Positions 53,224 to 61,037 of a stretch of 61,037 nt of DNA are shown one piece after another (the stretch's first letter is position 1; every line of letters begins with the position of its first letter). Source of the stretch: a bacterium (lineage in GTDB: Bacteria > Bacteroidota > Bacteroidia > Flavobacteriales_D > Sanyastnellaceae); assembly GCA_029979565.1 (NCBI GenBank), contig JAPOHG010000004.1, positions 11,958 to 72,994 of the forward strand, given 5' to 3'. The translations under genes and the position numbers were made by a program. The notes beneath the pieces were generated by a model. It made no database searches. It saw only the letters and a list, made by a program, of their open reading frames with translations, and had not been told where the DNA came from.

Positions 53224-54804
53224 ATGATGAAACAGATTGCATCGTTCTTCGCGCTTTTTGCAGCGGCTTTGTTGGTTGTCCCGCTGGCAATGAGTCAAAC
53301 CGTACGATGGCCTATAGATGCTGTAACGGTGTACGAACACGGAGCCAAAATTGAACGGTCTGGCAGTGTGGTGTTGAACGACCAAGGTGTGGCTGCGTTG
53401 AAATTGACCGGGTTGTCTTCCACAGCTGTCGCCGAAATGCTTCAAGTATCACTAGCCCCGGGCTGGTCTCTGGCGTCTCACGCTTATGAGACTGCAGCGC
53501 CAGCATCCAGCGTCGAAAGGGCCAAGCAAGAGCAGGCTGAAATAGACCGCGAAATTCAATCGAAACAGCAAGTTTATTCATTGCGCGAGGCCTTGCTTTT
53601 TGCATACGAGGAGGAACTTGCCATGATCCGTTCCAACAGGAGTGTGAATGGAGATGAATTGCTCCTTGTGGACGATTTACGTGACCACGCCAATTTTTGG
53701 CGCGAGCGGGTCAAAGAATTGAGTTACCTGATGCTCGAACTTCGCATGGAAATGGAGGCTCTGACAGCAGAATTGGAGGCGTTGAAAGCAGAACACCTGC
53801 AATGGGAAGAGGCGAAGGATTCCGTGGAAGGCCAATGGACTCTGCGCTTCGCAGGGCCGCCAAACGTTCGAAACGAAGTTCGCCTCAGTTATGTTGTTTC
53901 CAATGCGGGATGGAATTCGGTGTACGATGCCGAAGTCTCCAATGATGGTGCCATTGAAATGAAGCGTTATGCCTCGGTTTTTCAATCCACGGGACAGGAT
54001 TGGGAGGAAGTTCCCTTGCTGTTTGTGGTCGGCAATCCATTGCAGTCCATTGCGCCACCACCGGTGGATAAGAAGGAATTAAGTCTCGGATACAGCAGCG
54101 CAGCGAATTCATATGGCTGGGAGGCACAAGCCACATTTGAAGACAGCGATGGATTGGACGACATGCGGGTTGATCGCTCAACTACGGCGAACGCGATAGA
54201 CCGGTATGCATTCGAACCCGAATCGCCCGCGACAATACCCGGCGATGGTTCTGCCGAGCGTATTTTCATCGAAACCTTTGGTCTGGCAGGGGAACTGAGT
54301 TTTCTGCTCTTGCCAGAATACTCCGATGAATCTTATCAGCTTGTAAATTCAGGTGAATGGGCTGCATCAAAACTTGTCCCAGGTCGGGTTCAGGTGGTTG
54401 CCGGGGGCATGTACCGGGGTGCGTATGCTATGCAGCTGCCAGCACCGGGTGATACCCTGCGCATTCCATTGGGCCCGGATGTCCGGGTTCGTGCCAGCCG
54501 TATACGGGTATTGGATCAGTGCACAAGCACGGTTTTCGGGGGTTCTCGCAAGACCACCCAATCGTTTGAAATCACCGTTGAGAATCAGCACAACCGAAAC
54601 GTATCTGTGACGGTGCATGATGCCATTCCCGTAGCCACGGGCAGTGATATACAAGTGGAGGTTTTGGGATTGAGTGGAGGCGAGTTGGACCCCGTTTCTG
54701 GCCAGGTTGCTTGGGACCTCGAGTTGGGCCCCAATGAGCGGCGAATCCTCTCTTTTGGTTACACGGTTACTTACCCCAAACGCCGCGCGCTTCAAGGATT
54801 GTGA
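53224..54804 (+). CDS. DUF4139 (mucoidy-inhibitor MuiA-like) secreted protein
   Basis: The 526-residue protein has a signal peptide (ending PLAMSQ). An N-terminal DUF4140-like domain (VTVYEHGAKIERSGSVVLNDQGVAALKLTGLS) is followed by a coiled coil (about residues 85-205) and a C-terminal DUF4139 domain (VRLSYVVSNAGWNSVYDAEVS through FEITVENQHNRNVSVTVHDAIP). The role of this family is unknown. Two ATGs lie at 53224 and 53227; either fits. It lies 14 bases after the DUF4249 gene, and its last 38 bases overlap the convergent SpoIID gene. Confidence 0.9.
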   Translation: MMKQIASFFALFAAALLVVPLAMSQTVRWPIDAVTVYEHGAKIERSGSVVLNDQGVAALKLTGLSSTAVAEMLQVSLAPGWSLASHAYETAAPASSVERAKQEQAEIDREIQSKQQVYSLREALLFAYEEELAMIRSNRSVNGDELLLVDDLRDHANFWRERVKELSYLMLELRMEMEALTAELEALKAEHLQWEEAKDSVEGQWTLRFAGPPNVRNEVRLSYVVSNAGWNSVYDAEVSNDGAIEMKRYASVFQSTGQDWEEVPLLFVVGNPLQSIAPPPVDKKELSLGYSSAANSYGWEAQATFEDSDGLDDMRVDRSTTANAIDRYAFEPESPATIPGDGSAERIFIETFGLAGELSFLLLPEYSDESYQLVNSGEWAASKLVPGRVQVVAGGMYRGAYAMQLPAPGDTLRIPLGPDVRVRASRIRVLDQCTSTVFGGSRKTTQSFEITVENQHNRNVSVTVHDAIPVATGSDIQVEVLGLSGGELDPVSGQVAWDLELGPNERRILSFGYTVTYPKRRALQGL

Positions 54805-55867
54805 GTTGCGTTGTGGAACGCAGCCTAATTTCCTGGTAGTACGCGCTCAAGATGTCCCAGGGCGATGCACCGTGCTTTGCTCGTGCCATAGCGCCCTCCT
54901 GGCACATGCCTACACCATGCCCAAATCCCCTTCCTGACAATATGAGGGTGTCACCTTGAGGACCGATTTCATACCGGTCACTTGGTAGCTGAAACCTTTT
55001 CCGCGTCTGCATCGAAAATGCTGCACGTTGAGCACTGTCGGGTTGCCATGTTTTCCATTCGTCGCCGATGATTTGCTTTTCCCATTGGGCATGGGCGCCA
55101 TGCGCGCAAGCGTCATCTTGAACGGGGCGAAGGTGAGGAGAAGCTTCTTGCCAAACGGCGGCTGAACTGCGCGTCAGCCCGCCACAGTTGGAATGAAAAG
55201 CGGCCGGAATGGGACGACCCAACCGATCTGTCAAAACGAGGCTTCGAGAAGCCGTGCATCCCATGCGGATGGAATCGTTTACCGTTGACACACCATCAAA
55301 AACTTGGCAATGGACTTGGTCGCAGACATCGAATCCCTCGAGGCGATGACGTCCAAACGTGTTCAAGGCATACGTTCTACTTACCACAGCATGCGCGGTG
55401 TAAAGGGCCATTGCATGCCCTTTTCCGACCTCAGCGACAAGCACACCAGCGACGTAATCTTCGAGGTCGGATTCCAGAGCGATATGCCATTGATTGGCGT
55501 GCCAATAAAAATGAACCGCTCCTGAATATTGCCGGTAACCTGTGGGCTCGGAAATGAGTCGAATCGTGCCGTTGCCGCTTGTAGGCTGCAGGATGTAATA
55601 GGCGGAATGCTCTTCACCTGATTCCGTCGCAATGCTGTATCCCTGTTCTGTCTTGACAACCTCATCAATTCCTTCCAATGTTGCGACCGTTCGCTGTTGT
55701 CCATGCTCGAGGGAAATCCATTCATAGGTGTTACTGACAACCTCACAACGGATGCGCTGTGCATCTTCAAAATCGAGGAGACCGATGGTGATGGTCGATC
55801 GTGATTGCGTCATCCCCGCGGCAGGCCACTGCAACGCAAAGAACGAAAACACCAATGCGCTTCTCAT
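54767..55867 (-). CDS. SpoIID/LytB-domain protein
   Basis: The 366-residue protein has a signal peptide (about residues 1-21) and a SpoIID/LytB domain. The conserved entry is LESDLEDYVAGVLVAEVGKGHAMALYTAHAVVSRTYAL in sequence order, with the probable catalytic Glu in VAEV. A GCTASRSLVLTD and AAFHSNCGG block follows, then the closing GRGFGHGVGMCQEGA. SpoIID is a lytic transglycosylase acting on denuded glycan strands; in non-sporulating Bacteroidota the role is unknown but presumably cell-wall remodelling. It is the last gene of the pepD-surE-lpxB operon, overlapping lpxB by four bases. Confidence 0.9.
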   Translation of the reverse strand: MRSALVFSFFALQWPAAGMTQSRSTITIGLLDFEDAQRIRCEVVSNTYEWISLEHGQQRTVATLEGIDEVVKTEQGYSIATESGEEHSAYYILQPTSGNGTIRLISEPTGYRQYSGAVHFYWHANQWHIALESDLEDYVAGVLVAEVGKGHAMALYTAHAVVSRTYALNTFGRHRLEGFDVCDQVHCQVFDGVSTVNDSIRMGCTASRSLVLTDRLGRPIPAAFHSNCGGLTRSSAAVWQEASPHLRPVQDDACAHGAHAQWEKQIIGDEWKTWQPDSAQRAAFSMQTRKRFQLPSDRYEIGPQGDTLILSGRGFGHGVGMCQEGAMARAKHGASPWDILSAYYQEIRLRSTTQLTILEARGVWGK

Positions 55868-56997
55868 TGGCCAGACAAGATGGAATTGGCAACCTGTTCT
55901 GAAGCCGGTTGCTCAGATTCAAGTGCCCGTCCGAGCCGCTCAAAATGCTGGCATTGTTGCTCCGCCGAAGGAGAGTTCGAGGTTCCATCGTGCAATGCGA
56001 GTACGGCCTCTTGCAAGGTTCCGGGCGTGCATTGGGATTGAATCCGTTCCGGAACGGCATCGTGTTGAAGGAGTATGTTGGGGAGCCCAATCCAACGTGA
56101 TTGAACCAGCAGTCGAGCGATTGAATAGGTGACTCGGCTTGTTTTGTAGCAAATCACATGGGGAAGTCCGAGCAAGGCGGCTTCAAGGGTTGCCGTTCCT
56201 GAAGTCACCAACCCAACGGCGCACGAGCGCATTAAGTTGCGTGTTTGTCCAAATTCCACAGGGATTCCCGCTTTTTCTGCCGTTTGATAATGCTTCAGGT
56301 TTCTTCCCGGTGCGCCAGCGACTACGGCATCAAATTGAGGAAGCCTTTGAGCAGCCTTAACCATGACCGGCAGCATGTGTTCCAGTTCTTGCGCCCTTGA
56401 ACCGGGGACCAGGAGCAGCCTCGGGCGTTCATGAGCATTCGGCGAAGGCGACTGATGTTCAGTTTGTAGCAATTCCAACAGCGGGTGGCCCACCCAATGC
56501 ACATCCAGGCCCTCTCGGGCATACCATTCTTTTTCAAACGGCAGGATGACGTGCAAGCGATCAATGTTTTGTTGGATGGTTCGCACCCGGTTTTTTTTCC
56601 AAGCCCAAACGGAAGGGGAGATGTAATGGTGTGTCCGGATTCCCGCGCGCTTCGCTTTCCTTGCCATGCGCAAGTTGAATCCGGGGTAATCGATGCCCAC
56701 AAGCACTTCCGGTTGAAAGGTTTCTATTTGGGCCCAACATTCTTTGAACCGCCGGCGAATGGTAAAGGCATTTTTCACGACTTCCCAAATGCCCATGAAG
56801 GCCAGCGTTTTGTAGTGCCTCAGGCAGGTCGCACCCGCGGCTGCCATCGCTTCGCCGCCCCAGCAGCGAATTTCCAGTGTGGGTTGGGCGTTCAATAGTG
56901 CGCCAACGAGCGCCCCGCCGTATGCATCACCGGAGGCTTCTCCGGCGAGGATGAACACGCGTTGAATCGGTGGCTTGGATGCTCCAGTTTGATTCAT
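55864..56997 (-). CDS. lpxB: Lipid-A-disaccharide synthase
   Basis: The 377-residue GT19 glycosyltransferase joins UDP-2,3-diacylglucosamine and lipid X to the tetraacyl disaccharide of lipid A. Family blocks FILAGEASGDAYG, CWGGEAMAAAG, LVGIDYPGFNLR, YISPSVWAWKKNR, LPFEKEWY, HPLLE and LLVPGSRAQE are present. It works at the inner face of the inner membrane. It lies 10 bases after the small membrane gene and overlaps spoIID by four bases. Confidence 0.96.
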   Translation of the reverse strand: MNQTGASKPPIQRVFILAGEASGDAYGGALVGALLNAQPTLEIRCWGGEAMAAAGATCLRHYKTLAFMGIWEVVKNAFTIRRRFKECWAQIETFQPEVLVGIDYPGFNLRMARKAKRAGIRTHHYISPSVWAWKKNRVRTIQQNIDRLHVILPFEKEWYAREGLDVHWVGHPLLELLQTEHQSPSPNAHERPRLLLVPGSRAQELEHMLPVMVKAAQRLPQFDAVVAGAPGRNLKHYQTAEKAGIPVEFGQTRNLMRSCAVGLVTSGTATLEAALLGLPHVICYKTSRVTYSIARLLVQSRWIGLPNILLQHDAVPERIQSQCTPGTLQEAVLALHDGTSNSPSAEQQCQHFERLGRALESEQPASEQVANSILSGQ

Positions 56998-57007
56998 CCG
57001 AATGAGG

Positions 57008-57328
57008 TTAAAACGCTTGAGATTGCAGCCAAATAATCAGCGGAACGGTGACAAAGATGACTCCCAAGATGCCCCGAGCAAACCGGTCCCAATTGTGTTG
57101 AAGGGCAATCCAAAAAACACCAACATTGAACAGCACACTGATGGTGAGAATGCTGTCTTTGTAGAGCGCGCTGCCGATGAATACCTGTTGAATGAAATAA
57201 TCGAACGAGGTTCCGTTGGCCCAACTCCACCATACCGTCATCGCCGCGAACCCGATTCCGGTACCGAGCAATCCTGCAGCGAAGCCCAAGCCAGGGTGAT
57301 CGAATCGGCGTGCGTTCACAAGTCCCAT
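57008..57328 (-). CDS. Small three-span membrane protein between surE and lpxB
   Basis: The 106-residue protein has membrane spans at about residues 13-34, 57-75 and 84-102. It lies between surE and lpxB, where Bacteroidota commonly encode such a protein. No function is known to me. Its ATG overlaps the surE stop region by 13 bases, so it is probably translated by coupling. Confidence 0.75.
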   Translation of the reverse strand: MGLVNARRFDHPGLGFAAGLLGTGIGFAAMTVWWSWANGTSFDYFIQQVFIGSALYKDSILTISVLFNVGVFWIALQHNWDRFARGILGVIFVTVPLIIWLQSQAF

Positions 57329-58098
57329 TGGTTCAAGGTGGAGATGGCGTGATGCGCGGTCAAGTCATACTGCGTAGGAACAACGCTCACGTATCCGTTC
57401 CTCAATGCCCACTCATCGGTGTCCTGGCCTTGGTCCGGATTGGAGAATTTGCCGGTCATCCAGAAATACGGTGTGCCCCCGGGTGAGGTGCGCTTGTCAA
57501 ACGCGTCTTCCCAGTGGCCTGCGGATTGACGGCATACTTTCAGTCCCCTCAACTCATCTGCTGGCAAGTCGGGGAAGTTGACGTTTAAGCAAATGCCCTC
57601 TGGCAAGGATCGTTCAAGTACAGCCAGAGCGAGCTTTTCGACGAAAGGAGCGCACGCCGAAAAATCAGCGGTGGGAGCGTGATTGAGCAAGCTGAATCCA
57701 ATGGAAGGGATGCCTTCAACAGCACCCTCTACCGCAGCGGACATGGTGCCACTGTAGATGACATTGATGCTCGCGTTGCTCCCATGATTGATGCCACTGA
57801 GCAACAGGTCGGGCTTCTTTCCGAGGATTTCATAAATCGCCAATTTCACGCAATCGACCGGGGTACCCGTGGTCTGCCAAGCTGCTTGGACGCCTTCCAC
57901 GCCGAAGGTGACCTGCTCCATCTTGAGAATCCCGTTGATGGTTACCGCATGTCCCATTCCGCTCTGAGCGCGATCAGGGGCAACAACGACGACATCGCCA
58001 TGGTTGATCATGGCTTTGGCTAGGGATTGAATTCCCTTGGCTTGAATGCCATCATCGTTCGTAATGAGGATAAGGGGGCGAGAGGATGGTGAGCTCAT
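57316..58098 (-). CDS. surE: 5'/3'-nucleotidase SurE
   Basis: The 260-residue protein dephosphorylates nucleoside monophosphates and short polyphosphates. The metal site is ITNDDGI (Asn14, Asp15, Asp16); APDRAQSGMGHAVT, SGINHGSNASINVIYSGTMSAA and GTPVDCVKL are the family blocks. It is cytoplasmic. Both ends overlap neighbouring genes (4 bases with pepD, 13 with the membrane gene). Confidence 0.96.
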   Translation of the reverse strand: MSSPSSRPLILITNDDGIQAKGIQSLAKAMINHGDVVVVAPDRAQSGMGHAVTINGILKMEQVTFGVEGVQAAWQTTGTPVDCVKLAIYEILGKKPDLLLSGINHGSNASINVIYSGTMSAAVEGAVEGIPSIGFSLLNHAPTADFSACAPFVEKLALAVLERSLPEGICLNVNFPDLPADELRGLKVCRQSAGHWEDAFDKRTSPGGTPYFWMTGKFSNPDQGQDTDEWALRNGYVSVVPTQYDLTAHHAISTLNQWDL

Positions 58099-59555
58099 GC
58101 CTTATTTGGGATCCGTTGCAAGGCGTCCAGAAAGAAGCCCCAGTACTTTTGGACCGAGCTGATTTGGACACATTCGTCCGGGCTGTGCGCCCCACGGATG
58201 TTGGGCCCAAAACTCACCATGTCCATTTCCGGATAATTCGTTCCGAGGATGCCGCATTCCAAGCCCGCGTGGCAGGCAAGTACACGCGGAGATTCATTGT
58301 ATTTCTCTTCGTACAACGCTTTCAGGGTGGCGACAATGGCGCTGCTTGGGTTGGGCGTCCAACCGGGGTATTGCCCGCTGAATTCAGTTTGGAGTCCAGC
58401 CAAGCCAAAGGCACAAGCGATGCTGTTTGCGTGGTCGTCTTTCTCGGAGTCCACCGAGCTTCTGCAGAGGCATTGCAAGCTGATGGCGCCATCGCCAATT
58501 TCGACCCGAGCTAGGTTGTTGGAGGTCTGGACCAAGTTTTCAATATCAGGACTCATCCGATGGATGCCTACAGGAACCGTTTGGATCGCCATGAGGATGG
58601 CGAGTTGGTCTTCTTCTGGCATCGCTTGCGTCACAGTTGTTTCTTCAGTTTCGCAGAACAGACTTAAATCCGGGTCCGTTGTATTGTATTCGCTTTTAAC
58701 GGCTTCAAAGGATGCCACAATCGCACTTTTGAAAGCGGTTTCATCTGCAGGGTCCAACACAATCACGGCCTCGGATTCACGTGGGATGGCATTGCGCAAC
58801 CCTCCGCCATCCAAGGATGCGATTCGATAATCGACCTCTCCCAAGGTTTCAATCAAGAGGCGATTCATGAGTTTGTTGGCGTTCGCAATGCCTTTGTGAA
58901 TGTCCATACCCGAATGCCCGCCCGAACCACCGGTGAGGCGGATTCGCATTTGATTCACACCTGCTTGGATGGCTTCGGCCTCATAGCTTCCGGTGGAAGT
59001 GACATCGACCCCGCCGGCACATCCAATGGACAATTCGTCGTCATCTTCTGTATCCAAATTCAAAAGGATATCGCCTTGGAGAAATCCACCTTTCAACCCC
59101 AACGCTCCGGTCATGCCTGTCTCCTCGTCAATGGTGAACAAGGCGTCAATGGCGGGGTGAGGAATTTCAGTTGAGTCGAGGATGGCCAGTATGGTTGCTA
59201 CGCCGATGCCATTATCTGCACCAAGTGTGGTTCCGTCTGCGCGAACCCAGTCGCCATCAACCACCATCCTGATGCCTTCCGTTTCGAAGTCGAATTCCGT
59301 GTCGGCATTTTTCTGGCAAACCATGTCCAAATGGCTTTGAAGAACGATGTGCCGCTTGTTCTCCATGCCGGCAGTCGCAGGCTTGCGAATGAGGACATTC
59401 CCAACGTCATCAGTAAGGGTTTCGAAGCCCCACTTTTGCCCGAGTCCAATGACCCAATTTCGGACTTTTTCTTCTTTTTTCGATGGCCTTGGAATGCTAT
59501 TGAGGGCATTGAAAAAGTGCCACAGCTGCGCGGGTTCGAGGCTTGAGATGCTCAT
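58095..59555 (-). CDS. pepD: Aminoacyl-histidine dipeptidase (M20, PepD)
   Basis: The 486-residue M20 metallopeptidase cleaves Xaa-His and related dipeptides. Zinc ligands lie in [50 protein letters not shown], and CHAGLECG near the C-terminus; the lid domain carries [14 protein letters not shown]. It is the first gene of the pepD-surE-TM-lpxB-spoIID operon, with a TATTTTTG box 10 bases before the start. Confidence 0.95.
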   Translation of the reverse strand: MSISSLEPAQLWHFFNALNSIPRPSKKEEKVRNWVIGLGQKWGFETLTDDVGNVLIRKPATAGMENKRHIVLQSHLDMVCQKNADTEFDFETEGIRMVVDGDWVRADGTTLGADNGIGVATILAILDSTEIPHPAIDALFTIDEETGMTGALGLKGGFLQGDILLNLDTEDDDELSIGCAGGVDVTSTGSYEAEAIQAGVNQMRIRLTGGSGGHSGMDIHKGIANANKLMNRLLIETLGEVDYRIASLDGGGLRNAIPRESEAVIVLDPADETAFKSAIVASFEAVKSEYNTTDPDLSLFCETEETTVTQAMPEEDQLAILMAIQTVPVGIHRMSPDIENLVQTSNNLARVEIGDGAISLQCLCRSSVDSEKDDHANSIACAFGLAGLQTEFSGQYPGWTPNPSSAIVATLKALYEEKYNESPRVLACHAGLECGILGTNYPEMDMVSFGPNIRGAHSPDECVQISSVQKYWGFFLDALQRIPNKA

Positions 59556-59565
59556 TTTTTTTCAT

Positions 59566-59573
59566 CAAAAATA
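59566..59573 (-). promoter_or_regulatory. -7 box TATTTTTG for the pepD operon
   Basis: A perfect TAnnTTTG on the minus strand, 10 bases before the ATG at 59555. It sits back-to-back with the plus-strand box at 59604 in the 77-base divergent gap. Confidence 0.5.
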
Positions 59574-59603
59574 GCGTTCAATATCCGTTCGTCGCAGATT
59601 CGT

Positions 59604-59611
59604 TATATTTG
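59604..59611 (+). promoter_or_regulatory. -7 box TATATTTG for the right-hand repeat protein
   Basis: A perfect TAnnTTTG, 21 bases before the ATG at 59633. The -33 region is not clear. Confidence 0.5.
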
Positions 59612-59632
59612 AGAGAACCAACTTATCGTCCG

Positions 59633-61037
59633 ATGCGTACCATTATCTCCCTCTTGTGCTGCGTCTTTACTTTGGCCATCAGCACCAATGCAGTCGCTCA
59701 GTATTCCGTTGTTGTCTCCGAATATGCCACGGACATCGTCCCTGGAATAACCACATACAGGTTGCATGTCGAGATGGCCAATGCGGATGACTTCCTGAGT
59801 TCCGTTTTTGGAAATTCAAACTCTCCGCTCAACATCAGTTCAACGACCTCATTCTATAACGACCAGTTCGGTTCGTCGGTCGCGAGCAGCGTCAATCCCT
59901 TGTTCTATGGAGCCTTCCCGACCATGGCTGCAGACAGCTGGGTCACCATTGGGATTGAAGGACAAAATGTGGGAAGCGAAGTGCCCATCAGCACGGTAGA
60001 GAGCCCTGCTCAGCCGTGGGTGGCTAACCTCGCTTGGGGCGGCCCGACAGACGGCGATGATGTTGTGATTGATGACGGGGTGGGAGGCGCTTGGTTCATC
60101 CTGAATAACACTCCGAATGGTGTGCCGGATGTCAACAACCAGGTGCTTTTTGCTCAGATGTCCACGGACGGCGCCATCTCGGGCACGGTGAATCTGCAGA
60201 TTTTTGAGCACGGTGAAGGAAGTTCTACCATTTTCAAAACAATCAATTTCGACGGGGTAGGTACTTTCGCTGAAGGCGGTGGAACGTCCGGAACAGCGGG
60301 CTGCACGGACAGTGCGGCTTGCAACTACGACGCAGATGCTACAGAGGACGACGGCAGCTGCTTGTACGTTGATGAATGCGGCGTGTGCGGCGGTGATGGC
60401 ATTGCCGAAGGCGCATGCGATTGCGACGGCAACGTCTTGGACGCCTTGGGTGTTTGCGGCGGCACGTGCACATCGGATGCGGATGGCAACGGCGTTTGTG
60501 ACGATTCAGAGGTTTACGGCTGCACGGACAGCGCAGCCTGCAACTACGATGCGGATGCCACGGCAGACGATGGCAGCTGTGCGGAACTTGACGAATGCGG
60601 TGTATGCGGCGGCAACGGCATTGCCGAGGGCGCCTGCGATTGCGAAGGCAACGGTCCAGTTACGGGTTACGATTGCGACGGTGAGTGCTTGACGGATACG
60701 GACGGCGACGGCACGTGCGACGAATTTGAAGTAGCGGGCTGCACGGACAGCAGCGCTTGCAACTACGATGCGGATGCTACGGACGATGACGGCAGTTGCG
60801 ATTACTGCAGCTGTGAAGGGGGTGGAACGTCGAGCGGCTACACGCTGACGGTCGAGGAACACGCTGTTGGCATTGTTGCCGGTCAGACGACGTACCGCAT
60901 TTACGTTGACGTTTTGAATGCGGACGATTTTGTGAGTTCGGTATTTGGCAACGACGTGGATCCGCTTTTGGTTTCTACGGAGGCTGGCTTCTACAACGAT
61001 TCCCTTGGTTCTTCTTTGGCTAGCAGCATCAATCCAT
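59633..61037 (+). CDS. Large secreted repeat protein, C-terminal part beyond window
   Basis: The frame is open from the ATG at 59633 to the window edge (468 codons seen). Residues 1-23 look like a signal peptide ending NAVAQ. The first unnamed module (about 59702-60270) has [32 protein letters not shown] and [16 protein letters not shown]. Three cysteine-repeat segments of 73 residues follow ([15 protein letters not shown] ... CGVCGG ... DxDGDGxCD), then a second module starts at about 60838 ([22 protein letters not shown]) and is cut. It is a paralogue of the protein at 1-3078. It is likely exported; function unknown. Confidence 0.9.
   Translation, partial: MRTIISLLCCVFTLAISTNAVAQYSVVVSEYATDIVPGITTYRLHVEMANADDFLSSVFGNSNSPLNISSTTSFYNDQFGSSVASSVNPLFYGAFPTMAADSWVTIGIEGQNVGSEVPISTVESPAQPWVANLAWGGPTDGDDVVIDDGVGGAWFILNNTPNGVPDVNNQVLFAQMSTDGAISGTVNLQIFEHGEGSSTIFKTINFDGVGTFAEGGGTSGTAGCTDSAACNYDADATEDDGSCLYVDECGVCGGDGIAEGACDCDGNVLDALGVCGGTCTSDADGNGVCDDSEVYGCTDSAACNYDADATADDGSCAELDECGVCGGNGIAEGACDCEGNGPVTGYDCDGECLTDTDGDGTCDEFEVAGCTDSSACNYDADATDDDGSCDYCSCEGGGTSSGYTLTVEEHAVGIVAGQTTYRIYVDVLNADDFVSSVFGNDVDPLLVSTEAGFYNDSLGSSLASSINP
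60299..60820 (+). repeat. Tandem 219-bp coding repeat
   Basis: [14 protein letters not shown] begins at 60299, 60518 and 60737, an exact 219-bp (73-residue) period. The third unit is shortened to [11 protein letters not shown] before the next module. Unit DNA is highly alike (for example GGCTGCACGGACAG at each start), suggesting recent duplication or conversion. Confidence 0.85.

Noticed and set aside
59550-59570. T-rich stretch near the pepD start
   Set aside because: No stem precedes it on either strand, so it is not a terminator.
1-61037. tRNA, rRNA, insertion sequences, integrases, attachment sites, replication origin
   Set aside because: The intergenic gaps are too short or lack cloverleaf features, and no transposase, integrase or terminal inverted repeats were seen in any frame.

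Overview
The window reads as a chromosomal segment of a marine-type Bacteroidota bacterium, probably Flavobacteriales or a Cryomorphaceae/Schleiferiaceae-like lineage. The reasons are type IX secretion (T9SS) C-terminal sorting tails, 'GCTD..ACNYD' secreted repeat proteins, Bacteroidota-type promoter boxes (TAnnTTTG with an upstream TTTG), no Shine-Dalgarno usage, and gene orders usual in this phylum (nusB-DUF1573-yajC, ferredoxin next to acyl-CoA reductase, lpxB-small membrane protein-surE). Base composition is moderate, by eye a little above 50 % GC. I see no prophage, insertion sequence, CRISPR array, rRNA or tRNA.

Layout. Two truncated, outward-facing giant secreted repeat proteins bracket the window (left, minus strand, bases 1-3078; right, plus strand, from 59633). 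Both carry the same unnamed module of about 190 residues plus calcium-site-like cysteine repeats. From 3.2 to 13.2 kb: a secreted endonuclease I, a serine hydrolase, an Smr protein, two secreted unknowns, ferredoxin, acyl-CoA reductase, a lipoprotein, a STAS-like protein and a T9SS cargo protein. From 13.2 to 27.1 kb: housekeeping genes (TamB-like, tsaD, orphan LytS-type kinase, helicase, ung, WD40 protein, hisS, meaB) with a kinase-like protein that has lost its catalytic residues coupled to meaB. From 27.1 to 33.4 kb: a four-gene, translationally coupled envelope O-acylation operon (LysM pseudo-transglycosylase, SGNH, SGNH, MBOAT). From 33.4 to 33.7 kb: the most interesting intergenic region, with a consensus promoter, a roughly 83-nt structured transcript and a strong terminator, that is, a probable small RNA. 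From 33.7 to 45.3 kb: SRPBCC, YkuK, a large zinc metalloprotease, htpG coupled to a TerB-DnaJ gene, and two T9SS cargo proteins. From 45.3 to 52.1 kb: a long minus-strand run from nusB to a LOG protein. From 52.2 to 59.6 kb: a DUF4249/DUF4139 pair and the pepD-surE-TM-lpxB-spoIID operon.

The genome is very compact. Ten convergent gene pairs are separated by -38 to +21 bases, many genes overlap by 1-13 bases, and no stretch over about 270 bases lacks a gene. A recurrent signal is a -7 promoter box (TAnnTT[T/C]G) only 1-7 bases before the start codon, which predicts many leaderless or near-leaderless mRNAs.

Candidates for something undescribed, best first: the small RNA at 33.54-33.62 kb; the promoter/start-codon architecture; the O-acylation operon with its inactivated lytic transglycosylase; the repeated secreted module at both window edges; and the MeaB-pseudokinase pair.
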